A program made the position numbers and the translations under genes. From assembly GCA_964487255.1 (NCBI GenBank), contig CAZAQV010000029.1, forward strand, positions 14,667 to 78,666: a stretch of DNA of 64,000 bases, given 5' to 3'. This document shows, piece after piece, positions 43,443 through 51,214 of this stretch (positions are counted from its first letter, which is position 1; each line of letters opens with the position of its first letter). The stretch comes from CAZAQV01 sp964487255. Lineage in GTDB: Bacteria > Myxococcota_A > Polyangia > Polyangiales > CAZAQV01. The notes under the pieces are model-generated. The model had not been told where the DNA came from. It searched no databases and saw nothing but the letters and a program-made list of their open reading frames with translations.

Positions 43443-43491
43443 GGACGCAAAAATCGCGGGGCGGCGTCCTCTTGGACGCATTTTTTTCGCG
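43443..43491 (+). promoter_or_regulatory. candidate activator sites between divergent sigma-54 promoters
   Basis: Two similar blocks GGACGCA-N5-CGCG (43443-43458) and GGACGCA-N7-CGCG (43474-43491), plus GCGTCC (43464-43469) forming a six-bp inverted pair with the first. They lie between the promoters at 43390-43404 and 43534-43548, where an NtrC-type protein would bind. Purely positional inference. Confidence 0.35.
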
Positions 43492-43533
43492 ACATCCGGC
43501 AGACGACGGTGACCAACGACGCAAAATTGGCCA

Positions 43534-43548
43534 CGGTACGAACCTTGC
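43534..43548 (+). promoter_or_regulatory. sigma-54 promoter for USP-CBS-membrane unit
   Basis: CGGTACGaaccTTGC: GG and GC at the right distance, TTGC perfect, two mismatches in the -24 box. Predicted start about 43560, two bases before the ATG at 43562. Divergent partner of the promoter at 43390-43404. Confidence 0.65.
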
Positions 43549-43561
43549 TTCATGGGAAGAC

Positions 43562-44182
43562 ATGACCTCCACCCCAACCACACAGCCACGCCTCACCCTC
43601 GTCCTCGGGTTCGATTTCTCCCAAGAGTCGCTCCGCGCGCTTCGCAACACGCTTTGGCGAACGCAGAACGATGACGCCGAGATTCACCTCGTTCATTCGC
43701 TCGGCTACTCCGACTACGTTCGGGTTGAGGGCGAAACGGTCCTAGAAAGGCAGAACAACGCGCTCGAAGAGGTCCCGAAAGCGATTGCGGAGCTTTTGCG
43801 CGAAACGGGCATGATGACGCCGGAGGGCGAGCGGCAACGTGTGTTTGTGCACGTTCGTATCGAGGCGCCCGTCCAAGCGCTCATCCAAGCCGCAGCGGAG
43901 TTCAAGGCCAATGCGATCGTCGTGGGCACGCACGGACGCAAGGGCGTTCAGCGTGTCTTGCTCGGCTCGGTGGCCGAGGAGTTGGTGCGCACAGCACCTT
44001 GTCCGGTCTGGGTCGAGCGAGAAGTCGACTACGCCAACGTGCCCGAACGCGAGAAGATGCTTCCCCCCTCCGAGCTCGCGTCATCCCCCGACGGAACACG
44101 ATGGACCTACCGACCGATAGGCTCCACGCAGCTCCCCAACTGGGCGAGTCGTAACGTGAGCACCATCGGGCCAAGCTTCTAA
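43562..44182 (+). CDS. universal stress protein with C-terminal extension
   Basis: 206 aa from ATG 43562; an in-frame upstream Met at 43472 would run through the promoter. The USP fold starts RLTLVLGFDFSQESLRALR and contains an intact ATP loop GTHGRKGVQRVLLGS, so nucleotide binding is likely. After ELVRTAPCPVWVER the protein continues with about 50 extra residues rich in Pro and polar groups, not part of the USP fold. First gene of a plus-strand unit with a CBS protein (23 nt downstream) and a membrane protein. Confidence 0.87.
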   Translation: MTSTPTTQPRLTLVLGFDFSQESLRALRNTLWRTQNDDAEIHLVHSLGYSDYVRVEGETVLERQNNALEEVPKAIAELLRETGMMTPEGERQRVFVHVRIEAPVQALIQAAAEFKANAIVVGTHGRKGVQRVLLGSVAEELVRTAPCPVWVEREVDYANVPEREKMLPPSELASSPDGTRWTYRPIGSTQLPNWASRNVSTIGPSF

Positions 44183-44205
44183 AGATGTGATAGAAAGGTC
44201 GAACC

Positions 44206-44613
44206 ATGAACGCTGAGCAAATTATGACGAGCAACCCGATTGCTGTAGGGCCCACCACGACAGTCGGTGAAGCGGTCGAATTAATGCTGGAGAAGAACTT
44301 TCGCCATCTCCCGGTGCTTGAGGGAAGTCGGTTGGTGGGCATGCTGAGCGACCGCGACCTTCGGTCGGTGGCCTACGGAAGCGCGCTCGCGGGTGGTGAC
44401 CTCGACGAGTTTCAAGCACAGTCTGCGCGACCTGTATCCGACCTCATGAGCGGCGGCGTCGTCAGCGTCAGCCCTTCGAGTTCGATCGCCGAAGTCGCTC
44501 AGCTTATGCTCGAAGAGGGTGTCGGGGCCGTGCCCGTCGTCGAAGCCGCCAGCGACACGCTCATCGGCATCGTCAGTTACGTCGATGTCCTGCGCCAAGT
44601 CGCCGCTGAATAG
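44206..44613 (+). CDS. stand-alone CBS-pair protein
   Basis: 135 aa consisting almost only of two CBS motifs: MNAEQIMTSNPIAVGPTTT with FRHLPVLEGSRLVGMLSDRDLR, and VSDLMSGGVVSVSPSSS with GAVPVVEAASDTLIGIVSY. Such proteins bind adenine nucleotides and regulate partners by contact. A Shine-Dalgarno-like GAAAGG lies before the ATG. Its 3' end overlaps the start of the following membrane protein gene. One of four CBS-pair genes in 20 kb. Confidence 0.9.
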   Translation: MNAEQIMTSNPIAVGPTTTVGEAVELMLEKNFRHLPVLEGSRLVGMLSDRDLRSVAYGSALAGGDLDEFQAQSARPVSDLMSGGVVSVSPSSSIAEVAQLMLEEGVGAVPVVEAASDTLIGIVSYVDVLRQVAAE

Positions 44614-45286
44614 CCCGCGTTTACCATCGACCGCTCAGCCGCAATTGTTAAGGGAACGCTGGATCCTGGCTTGCATCGCAGGCGAGATCCTGGGTTTTGG
44701 CCTGTTCCCAGTTCTATTGGGCTCTGGCGTGATCTACGCACTAAGCAACCAAAGCCAGGTTGAGCAAGCCCTCGGGCTCTACATCGCGTCAATCTTTCTG
44801 GGCTTCGCAGAAGGGGCGGTGCTTGCCAGTTTTCAGTACACCGTACTCGTTCGGGCACTCCCTCAGCTTCCGCGCGTGCTGTGGGTGACGGCGACTGGTT
44901 TTGCAGCGGCAACCGCTTGGGCACTCGGTATGTTGCAGCCCACCCTCGATGCATTGTTGGAACTCCCTACGTGGCTGTCCATCGTGCTTTGGGTGGTGGC
45001 TGCGCTCCTCGTCTTGCCGATCATTGGGGTCGCGCAAGCATACACCTTGCACCGAGCTTCGATTCGCGGCGGGCGTCACTGGATTGGCTACAATGTGGCC
45101 GCTTGGTTGAGCGGTCTGCCGTGGACCGTTGTGGCGCCATCGCTTCTGCCCGATGACAGTCCTACTTGGCACTTTGCCATTGCGCTGGTGGCTGGCGGGG
45201 TCTTGATGGCAATAAGCTTCGCCGTTGTGACGAGCTTCGGGCTTGGCAAACTTGGCGATAGGTCGACCGACAACTGGGCCGATTAG
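44585..45286 (+). CDS. polytopic membrane protein, unknown family
   Basis: 233 aa from ATG 44585, though the true start may be a later codon near the first helix, since the first ~20 residues are low in information. About six membrane helices are visible (WILACIAGEILGFGLFPVLL; ALGLYIASIFLGFAEGAVL; VTATGFAAATAWALG; LSIVLWVVAALLVLPIIGV; NVAAWLSGLPWTVVAP; FAIALVAGGVLMAISFAV). No catalytic motif. It follows a USP and a CBS gene in the same unit and might be their membrane effector. Its stop overlaps that of a convergent gene by 4 bp. Confidence 0.7.
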   Translation: MSCAKSPLNSPRLPSTAQPQLLRERWILACIAGEILGFGLFPVLLGSGVIYALSNQSQVEQALGLYIASIFLGFAEGAVLASFQYTVLVRALPQLPRVLWVTATGFAAATAWALGMLQPTLDALLELPTWLSIVLWVVAALLVLPIIGVAQAYTLHRASIRGGRHWIGYNVAAWLSGLPWTVVAPSLLPDDSPTWHFAIALVAGGVLMAISFAVVTSFGLGKLGDRSTDNWAD

Positions 45287-46671
45287 TCCATGTAGCCGAG
45301 GGCGTTGAGCTGAGCTTCGAGTTCGGGGTCGAGCATAGAATGGGTCGCCTCCGACGTCTGCGCTGAAATCGCATTTCGCTTCTCTTGGTTCACCGCTGCC
45401 ATGGCTTCGAGCGGGTGGTCGAGGCCGATGTGCCGCTTTACGCGCTCGCGCGGATCCACCGACAGATCGTACTCAAGTCGCCGGCCATAACGCTCGATGA
45501 TCTTGTCGCTGCCCAAACGCAACGCTGCGCCGTTGCCGCGCTTCTCTGCATAGATCGGCCTCGGCGGCTCATCGCGGCGTACGATACCCTCGAGCGAGCG
45601 CCCCTGCACGCCCTCCAACGCCGGCACGCCGAGCCACTCAAGCAAGGTCGGCGCCAGGTCGACCGTGCTGACCGGCGCGGCCACGCGATGCCCGTAACGT
45701 TGCTTCGGAGAAGAAACAATCCACGGCACGCGCACAAGCTCTTCGAACAGGTCGTTGTGCAGAAAGCCTCCGTGCTCACCGAACTGCTCACCATGGTCCG
45801 AGACGATGACGACCATCGTGTTCGGGTGTTTTTCGCGCAGCTCTTCGAGCATCTCACCGATCACCTGGTCGACTTCGCGAATGAGGGCTTCGTAGAGCGC
45901 AACCAGACGCGCGCGGTCGGCGTCGGAGTGCTTATCGACTCCCGACCAGAAGGTGTCCCGCAGTGACCGGAAGGTCTCTTCGTCCCGCATCTGCTTGAGC
46001 ACATCAGGCCGGTGCTCGATCGCGCCCTCGTAATCGTGTTGGTGAATGTAACGATCTTCTGCCATGTACGGGTCATGCAGTCGGTAGGTATGAAAGAACA
46101 ACATGAAGCGCTCGCCCGCACGGTAGCCATCGAGCAGCTCGGAAAAACGTTTTCGGGCCAAGGCGAGCTCGAAAATCTCTTCGTAACTGTCCATGCCGCG
46201 GGAGAACCCGTATGCGCCCGACATGTTGCCACCAGCCGCGATCGCATTCGCACGAAAACCGTGTTCCGCAAGCTGCTGCGGAAGGGTTGTGACCGCGTCT
46301 GAGAGCCGCACTTGCTCGCGCTTGACCGGCTCGGCGTTATGCACACCGTGCACCGACGGGTAGAGCCCCGTGAACATCGACATGTGCGCGTCGGCCGTGA
46401 CGCACGAAGCGCTGTACGCGCGCTCGAAGACCGTGGCTTGACGCGCAAACGCATCGATATGCGGCGAGGCCTCGGCGGGCGCGCCATACACACCCAGCCC
46501 GTCCGCACGCAGCGTATCGATGGAAATCAAGAGCAAGTTGCAGTCGTCGCAACGCATCTCGGGGGGCTCGATAATGCCAACCTGCTCGCCCGCGCGCGGC
46601 GCAAGCAAGAGCACGCAAGAGGTCACAAGCAACACCCGAACTAGGGAGATGTGTTCTAATGCAGAACGCAT
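45283..46671 (-). CDS. alkaline-phosphatase-superfamily hydrolase (sulfatase-like)
   Basis: 462 aa with an N-terminal signal/membrane segment (VRVLLVTSCVLLLAP). Metal-site motifs NLLLISIDTLRADGLGVYG, SDHGEQFGEHGGFLHND and the later VSTVDLAPTLLEWLG place it in the sulfatase/phosphodiesterase family. The active-site stretch reads SASCVTADAHMSMFTG: the sulfatase formylglycine motif C/SxPxR is absent and Thr occupies the nucleophile position, as in phosphatases and phospho-transferases of the superfamily. It overlaps the SET-domain gene upstream by 16 nt and ends a three-gene unit. Periplasmic or membrane-surface; substrate unknown. Confidence 0.85.
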   Translation of the reverse strand: MRSALEHISLVRVLLVTSCVLLLAPRAGEQVGIIEPPEMRCDDCNLLLISIDTLRADGLGVYGAPAEASPHIDAFARQATVFERAYSASCVTADAHMSMFTGLYPSVHGVHNAEPVKREQVRLSDAVTTLPQQLAEHGFRANAIAAGGNMSGAYGFSRGMDSYEEIFELALARKRFSELLDGYRAGERFMLFFHTYRLHDPYMAEDRYIHQHDYEGAIEHRPDVLKQMRDEETFRSLRDTFWSGVDKHSDADRARLVALYEALIREVDQVIGEMLEELREKHPNTMVVIVSDHGEQFGEHGGFLHNDLFEELVRVPWIVSSPKQRYGHRVAAPVSTVDLAPTLLEWLGVPALEGVQGRSLEGIVRRDEPPRPIYAEKRGNGAALRLGSDKIIERYGRRLEYDLSVDPRERVKRHIGLDHPLEAMAAVNQEKRNAISAQTSEATHSMLDPELEAQLNALGYMD

Positions 46672-47249
46672 CGAACCTCCGTCAGCGACGGAACGGCCAA
46701 GCGCCCATCAAACATCGCAAGGAGGTTTGGCGCTGCACACGCATGAAGCACGAGCGGTTGCTCCACTTGACTCGCTTTCTGAACAGCTTGCTTCACGACC
46801 CGATCCCACTCCGCCACATGCACGGCGTCACCTATTAAAATATCGCTCGAAATCGAACTTCGGCAATCTGGATCTCCACATCGACAAGCAAGCGACACGG
46901 AAAGGTTACATTCGGCGTAGTCGCAGGTAAGCTCATCACCCACAGCCACATCCACGATCGCAATCATCGCGTCTTCACCAACGCTGCGCATCGAAGGACG
47001 GCAACAGTGGTTGACGAAGCGGCCGGCGTCCCAGCACACGATCGTACGACCCGAACGATCGACATATCCAAGGCGTTCGACTTCCTCGCGCAATGGGGAG
47101 CATAGCGCCCCGACTTGTTTGCGTGCGAGCACGACGTCGAGAGGGTCTCGTACCCAAAGCAAAGTGCCAGCAGGAATCCTTGCAGTCGCGCGCACGCCAT
47201 AACCCTCGATATCGGCACGCCAAAACAACTCTGTTTCGGGATGAATCAT
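46656..47249 (-). CDS. SET-domain protein, paralog 2
   Basis: 197 aa. SET signatures: YGVRATARIPAGTLLW at the N-terminus, FVNHCCRPS (the NHxCxP motif) and GDELTCDYAECN (the catalytic ELxxDY), then a post-SET-like Cys cluster CRCGDPDC. So it is a possible protein-lysine methyltransferase using AdoMet. The C-terminal ~50 residues are unique. It starts 2 nt after the end of a paralogous SET gene; the two share the MIHP(E/D)TEL start. Bacterial SET proteins are sometimes linked to ribosomal or nucleoid proteins; the target is unknown here. Confidence 0.85.
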   Translation of the reverse strand: MIHPETELFWRADIEGYGVRATARIPAGTLLWVRDPLDVVLARKQVGALCSPLREEVERLGYVDRSGRTIVCWDAGRFVNHCCRPSMRSVGEDAMIAIVDVAVGDELTCDYAECNLSVSLACRCGDPDCRSSISSDILIGDAVHVAEWDRVVKQAVQKASQVEQPLVLHACAAPNLLAMFDGRLAVPSLTEVRCVLH

Positions 47250-47251
47250 GG

Positions 47252-47869
47252 CTAACGAGCAACCATCCGCGCGGGCCGACGCGTTCTGCGAAACGGCACG
47301 AAGAGCTGCACACGAGTCGAGGGGATGCGCTCGGGCGAACGAAAAGCTGCGTGAACGATCCCTCGGTCGAAGTCAGAAAGTAGCGACCAGAGGGGCTGCT
47401 CGACCCTTTCGATATCGACGAAGGCCTGCGCGACCCAAGCGTCCCACTGTTCGTAAAGCAACTGAAAATCGGCGGGGTCGACGACACCCCGACAACTCGG
47501 CGCAGCGCACGCACAGTTCATCGATGCTTCGAGATTGAGCATGACGTAGTCGTTCGTCAGCTGCTCACCGACCGCGATGTCGCGCACGGCAAACTCGAAA
47601 TCAAGGCCCGGATTAATGGAGTTCGGCTCACAGCTGTGGTTCATGTAGCGAGCAAAGTCCCAACACAGCAGATAGTTGCCGTCCCGCAGTCGATACGCGT
47701 AATGCTCAAGCATCTCCGAGGTGAGGGTGTGGTCAGAGCGTGCGTCGATTTCTCGGTCGAGGGGGTCGCGGACCCAGATGAGTGATCCGCGGGGTATCGG
47801 CTTGGTGGCGAACACGCCAAAACCGATCTTCGAGTCTATGAACTTCAGTTCGGTGTCTGGATGGATCAT
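47252..47869 (-). CDS. SET-domain protein, paralog 1
   Basis: 205 aa from ATG 47869, chosen because the adjacent paralog starts at the same homologous position (MIHPDTELKF vs MIHPETELFW); a GTG at 47884 is possible. SET motifs: FGVFATKPIPRGSLIWV, YMNHSCEPN and GEQLTNDYV, followed by Cys-rich CACAAPSC. Better preserved NHSCxPN than its paralog. First gene of a SET-SET-phosphatase-like unit, with a sigma-54-like promoter 50-64 bp upstream. Confidence 0.85.
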   Translation of the reverse strand: MIHPDTELKFIDSKIGFGVFATKPIPRGSLIWVRDPLDREIDARSDHTLTSEMLEHYAYRLRDGNYLLCWDFARYMNHSCEPNSINPGLDFEFAVRDIAVGEQLTNDYVMLNLEASMNCACAAPSCRGVVDPADFQLLYEQWDAWVAQAFVDIERVEQPLWSLLSDFDRGIVHAAFRSPERIPSTRVQLFVPFRRTRRPARMVAR

Positions 47870-47918
47870 TGGTGTGGGAAGCACTCAAAATGTGAGCACT
47901 TCGAACCCACTGCGGCTA

Positions 47919-47933
47919 GCAGTTTTGGTGCCA
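47919..47933 (-). promoter_or_regulatory. sigma-54-like promoter for SET unit
   Basis: On the minus strand TGGCACCaaaaCTGC: TGGCAC is perfect, TGC kept, 10-bp spacing correct. Predicted start about 47907, 38 nt before ATG 47869. Confidence 0.6.
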
Positions 47934-48107
47934 ACCTTGCCGGCCTCCCAGAATGCTACCCTTCTGCCATCTGGGTGTGCCACGCGCCGCAGCATGACCC
48001 ACCGAAGTGAAAATCATGCACCCAACCCGCGCAGGCTTTTCCCACTGCGACCTCACACGCAACGCCGAGGTTCGCAAACGCCGGCCGAGCCATCACGCCC
48101 ACGCCGA

Positions 48108-48122
48108 CGGCACGCGACTTGC
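48108..48122 (+). promoter_or_regulatory. sigma-54 promoter for CBS gene
   Basis: CGGCACGcgacTTGC: one mismatch (first base) to the consensus with correct spacing. Predicted start about 48134, 54 nt before ATG 48188; GAGGA at about 48173-48177 would be the ribosome site. Confidence 0.7.
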
Positions 48123-48187
48123 TTGAGGGTGGTCGTACGGCTGAGCGCACAATCGTAGTGGCGCGCCGAAACGAGGACGCACCACCC

Positions 48188-48712
48188 ATGCTGGACAAAG
48201 AGATCAGCGAAGTTCTGAGGCAGATGTCGCCACCCATCGCGCTGCTTGCCGACCACGGAACGATCACCGAGGCGATCGAAAAAATGACGAACCATGGCGT
48301 CGGCTACTGCTTGGTGGGAAAGGATGGCCGTGCCGATGGAATCTTGACCGAGCGAGACATTCTAACCCGTGTGGTTACGCGAGGATTGTCGGCCGACGAG
48401 GTCACTGCAGCATCGATCGCGTCGCGACCACTAGTCACCGTTCGCTTGAACACGCCCGTCTACGTCGCGCTCGACTTGATGGCGGAGAACCACTTCCGCT
48501 GTCTCCCCGTGCAGGAAGGCGAGGTGCTGCGTGGTGCGCTCACCATGATGAGCTTGATCTCTTGGATCGCAGACGAAATGTCTGCCGACGCAAGCGACCT
48601 CTCACGCTACATCGCTGGGCCCGCGGTCGCGCTTCGGCTTCCCGCGCACGCTCGCGTGCGTCGATTTTCGTCGCCGCCTTCCGAAATGCCCCTCGCCTCG
48701 CGCAAGGTCTAA
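48188..48712 (+). CDS. CBS-pair protein
   Basis: 174 aa from ATG 48188, with GAGGA about ten bases upstream. Two CBS motifs (TITEAIEKMTNHGVGYCLV with ADGILTERDILTRVV; LNTPVYVALDLMAENHFRCLPV with GALTMMSLISWIADEM), then a polar C-terminal tail of about 40 residues. The first motif keeps the TERDI segment common in nucleotide-binding CBS pairs. Preceded by a sigma-54 promoter and followed, convergently, by a sigma-54 activator gene. Confidence 0.87.
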   Translation: MLDKEISEVLRQMSPPIALLADHGTITEAIEKMTNHGVGYCLVGKDGRADGILTERDILTRVVTRGLSADEVTAASIASRPLVTVRLNTPVYVALDLMAENHFRCLPVQEGEVLRGALTMMSLISWIADEMSADASDLSRYIAGPAVALRLPAHARVRRFSSPPSEMPLASRKV

Positions 48713-48725
48713 CACATGGCGCGCT

Positions 48726-49796
48726 TCATAGCGCCCCCCACTGCTTAAGGCGGTTGTGGATCGTACGCCGGCTGATGCCCAACATGGCAGCGGCTTTGGT
48801 CGGCGAACCGCCGGTCGCCTCAAGCGTACGTTCGATCGCGTAGCGTTCGATTTGCTCCATGGTCGCGCCGGGAATCATGAGCGCCAGGGACTCACCCTGG
48901 GAAACACTTTTTTGCAGCGGCAGTTCACTGGCTTCAATGAGTGGCCCCGCCGTGAAGATGACCGCTTGTTCGACAACATTTTGCAGCTCGCGAACATTCC
49001 CGGGCCAGCCGTAGCCCATCAGCAGGTTCTTGGCCTGGTCGGAGAATCCTTGGATGCTTACACCGTGCTCGTGCGAAAAGCGTTCAAGAAAATGCATGGC
49101 AAGGTAAAGGACGTCGGCTCCACGCTCGCGCAGGGGTGGGACCGAAAGTCGAACCACGTTGAGGCGGTAGTACAGGTCTTGGCGAAAATGCCCGGACTCG
49201 ACGAGCTCTTGGAGGCTACGGTTACACGCGGCGACGACACGCACATCGACGCGTACCGTCCGGTTACTGCCCACGGGTTCGAACTCTCGCTCTTGTAGAA
49301 AACGCAGTAGTTTGACCTGCGTCGAGGTGGGCAGCTCGCTGACCTCGTCCAAGAACAATGTGCCACCATCGGCTTGGGCGAAGCGTCCTTCGCGTGAGGC
49401 CGAAGCGCCCGTAAAAGCTCCTTTAACGTGGCCGAACAGTTCCGACTCGAGCAAGGTTTCGGCCAAGGCCGAACAGTTGAGGCGCACGAACGGGCCCTCG
49501 GCGCGCTTTGATACTGCGTGCACGCGTTCTGCGATACGCTCTTTGCCGGTCCCGGTCTCGCCCTCGATGAGCACGGTCGCCTTGGTTTGCCCAACCTGCT
49601 CAATTCGACGCTCTAACTCTTGCATGCTCGGAGCCGAGCCAAGAATACCGACGGGCTGCACGATGGGTAGATTTACTCGGTCGCAGGCGTCTGGCAACAC
49701 TCTGCGCACCGCAATGCGGAAAAACTTGCGCTCCACTCCCCCCGCTGCTGGCAAAAGGTGCGCTGAGAAACCTTGCTGCCGATCAAAAAGTCCCAT
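48726..49796 (-). CDS. sigma-54 activator lacking a recognised sensor domain
   Basis: 356 aa from ATG 49796 (AGGA four bases upstream); an in-frame ATG at 49844 is possible. AAA+ domain with GETGTGKERIA, ELFGHVKGAFTGA and GGTLFLDEVSELP intact, and a Fis-type HTH (SPTKAAAMLGISRRTIHNRL) at the C-terminus. The N-terminal ~45 residues are too short for a receiver, GAF or FHA domain, so activity is probably controlled by level or by a partner protein. Lying next to a sigma-54-promoted CBS gene, it could act on the promoters of this island. Confidence 0.88.
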   Translation of the reverse strand: MGLFDRQQGFSAHLLPAAGGVERKFFRIAVRRVLPDACDRVNLPIVQPVGILGSAPSMQELERRIEQVGQTKATVLIEGETGTGKERIAERVHAVSKRAEGPFVRLNCSALAETLLESELFGHVKGAFTGASASREGRFAQADGGTLFLDEVSELPTSTQVKLLRFLQEREFEPVGSNRTVRVDVRVVAACNRSLQELVESGHFRQDLYYRLNVVRLSVPPLRERGADVLYLAMHFLERFSHEHGVSIQGFSDQAKNLLMGYGWPGNVRELQNVVEQAVIFTAGPLIEASELPLQKSVSQGESLALMIPGATMEQIERYAIERTLEATGGSPTKAAAMLGISRRTIHNRLKQWGAL

Positions 49797-49888
49797 CGTT
49801 CCTGGAGGGGTCCCAAAGCTGCGGTAACGGCATGCCTCATGCATCGATTGAAGGCAGTTGATCTACCAACTAGAAAGTTCAGGTAATC

Positions 49889-50107
49889 ATGGGCCGAACC
49901 AAACGCAAAGACCACCGAGGCTTTGACCCGAAAGGGCGCGGACGGCACCAGTCGGGCATCAACGAGCGGATCTGGGAAGAGAAATTCGGGGGCCCGGACG
50001 AGGCCTTTTTCGACACCGATGACCGCCCGAGCTCGTACCCCCGAGACGCTTCAGACGTCGACCTCAGCAGCCACGAGAGCGTTCGTAGCTCGCGACCTAG
50101 ACGGTAG
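49889..50107 (+). CDS. small charged protein, unknown
   Basis: 72 aa, ATG with AGGT five bases upstream. Basic first half (GRTKRKDHRGFDPKGRGRHQ), then an acidic part with WEEKFGGPDEAFFDTDD and a basic end. The basic start suggests nucleic acid or ribosome contact, but no family is recognised. It lies 33 nt upstream of the AstE-like and RimK-like genes on the same strand and may be translated with them; it could even be a substrate of that pair, since RimK-type ligases modify small proteins. Confidence 0.5.
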   Translation: MGRTKRKDHRGFDPKGRGRHQSGINERIWEEKFGGPDEAFFDTDDRPSSYPRDASDVDLSSHESVRSSRPRR

Positions 50108-50140
50108 CGTCCGACAGCCGATGTGAGATAGCGTACGCGC

Positions 50141-51214
50141 GTGAGTACGCGCGCGTCGAGACCTCCAAACCCATCCAACATTGCAGCCATCAGCCAGCTG
50201 CCCATCGTCACTCGGGTCGTGGTTGAGGACTGGCCGAAAGGAAAGGCCTCCCAGCTCCGAGTGCAACTGGTCGGTAACGGCCTGGGCCAAATTTCGCACG
50301 TACCTGTGGTCGTCGTTCGTGGCACACGCAAGGGCCCCGTCGTGGGGATTACGGCAGCGTTACACGGAGACGAGCTCAACGGCATGCATATTATCCATCG
50401 CTTGCTCCAGGAGCTCGACCCGAAGAAACTGCGCGGCTCCATCGTAGCCGTTCCGGTGGCAAACGTGCCCGGATACCTACGCGAACAGCGGCGCTACCTC
50501 GACGATTACGACCTCAACCGCGTCATGCCGGGCAAGGAGAACGGCGCTCCTTCCGATGTCTACGCCCACCGTTTCCTCGACCGCGTGACCTCGCCTTTTG
50601 AGTACCTCATCGATCTGCACACGGCGAGCGCGGGCCGGGCCAACTCGTACTACGTGCGCGCCGACCTGCGTAACGAAACGGTGTCATGGATGGCAAACCT
50701 GCAGTTCGCGCAGATCATCCTGCACAGCGAAGCGGGCGACGGGACCTTGCGCAACGCCTGCCAAGAACGCGGTGTCCCCTCGATCACCGTCGAGGTGGGC
50801 AATCCACAGCGCTTCCAACGCAAGCTCGTGCTCCGAGGCACCGAGGGTATCTTCAACGTATTGAGCAAACTCGACATGGTGGACCACGAAATCGTGGTTC
50901 CCAAGAAGTTACCCGTGGTCTGCCGCTCGTCGGCTTGGATGTACACGCAGTCGGGCGGCGTCCTCACCGTAATTCCCGATCTTGCTGCGCGTCTCAAGGA
51001 GGGAGATAAAGTCGCACACGTGGTCGACGTCTACGGGAACTTAGTCGAAGAATATGTTTCGCCGCGCGATGGCATCGTGATCGGCAAGAGCATCAACCCT
51101 GTTAACCCCACCGGCAGCCGAATCGTCCACATCGGCAATGTCGCGTCCCGGCGCGAAGTGCAGAAACTGTTTCCGCAGATGAAACGCGAACTTATCGAGA
51201 TGCGCCATGAGTGA
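50141..51214 (+). CDS. succinylglutamate desuccinylase/aspartoacylase-family (M14-like) protein
   Basis: 357 aa. M14-type zinc site: HGDELNG (H and E ligands, about residue 69) and DLHTA (His ligand, about 157), with the DLNR segment (about 127) of the AstE/ASPA family. Members remove acyl groups from amino acids or peptides. The C-terminal part (about 270-357) is a barrel-sandwich-like region (GDKVAHVVDVYGNLVEEYVSPRDGIVIG). Gene overlaps the RimK-like gene by 8 bp, a pairing known in several genomes and suggesting that one adds and the other removes an amino-acid residue. Confidence 0.87.
   Translation: MSTRASRPPNPSNIAAISQLPIVTRVVVEDWPKGKASQLRVQLVGNGLGQISHVPVVVVRGTRKGPVVGITAALHGDELNGMHIIHRLLQELDPKKLRGSIVAVPVANVPGYLREQRRYLDDYDLNRVMPGKENGAPSDVYAHRFLDRVTSPFEYLIDLHTASAGRANSYYVRADLRNETVSWMANLQFAQIILHSEAGDGTLRNACQERGVPSITVEVGNPQRFQRKLVLRGTEGIFNVLSKLDMVDHEIVVPKKLPVVCRSSAWMYTQSGGVLTVIPDLAARLKEGDKVAHVVDVYGNLVEEYVSPRDGIVIGKSINPVNPTGSRIVHIGNVASRREVQKLFPQMKRELIEMRHE

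Larger units (their letters stand above)
47870..48187. other. 318-bp divergent intergenic region
   Basis: Separates the SET unit (minus) from a CBS gene (plus). It holds two sigma-54-like promoters (47919-47933 minus, 48108-48122 plus). A plus-strand match GG-N10-GC (TGGTGCCaaccTTGC, 47926-47940) overlaps the first. A 35-codon frame from 48014 has no supporting signal. Nothing else seen. Confidence 0.6.

Noticed and set aside
45283..46671. Call as a true sulfatase
   Set aside because: The formylglycine motif (C/SxPxR) is missing, so only the superfamily is named.
47926..47940. Plus-strand sigma-54 match TGGTGCCaaccTTGC
   Set aside because: Weak -24 box, overlaps a better minus-strand match, and no convincing gene starts shortly downstream.
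48014..48121. 35-codon frame upstream of the CBS gene
   Set aside because: No ribosome site; it ends inside the predicted sigma-54 promoter.
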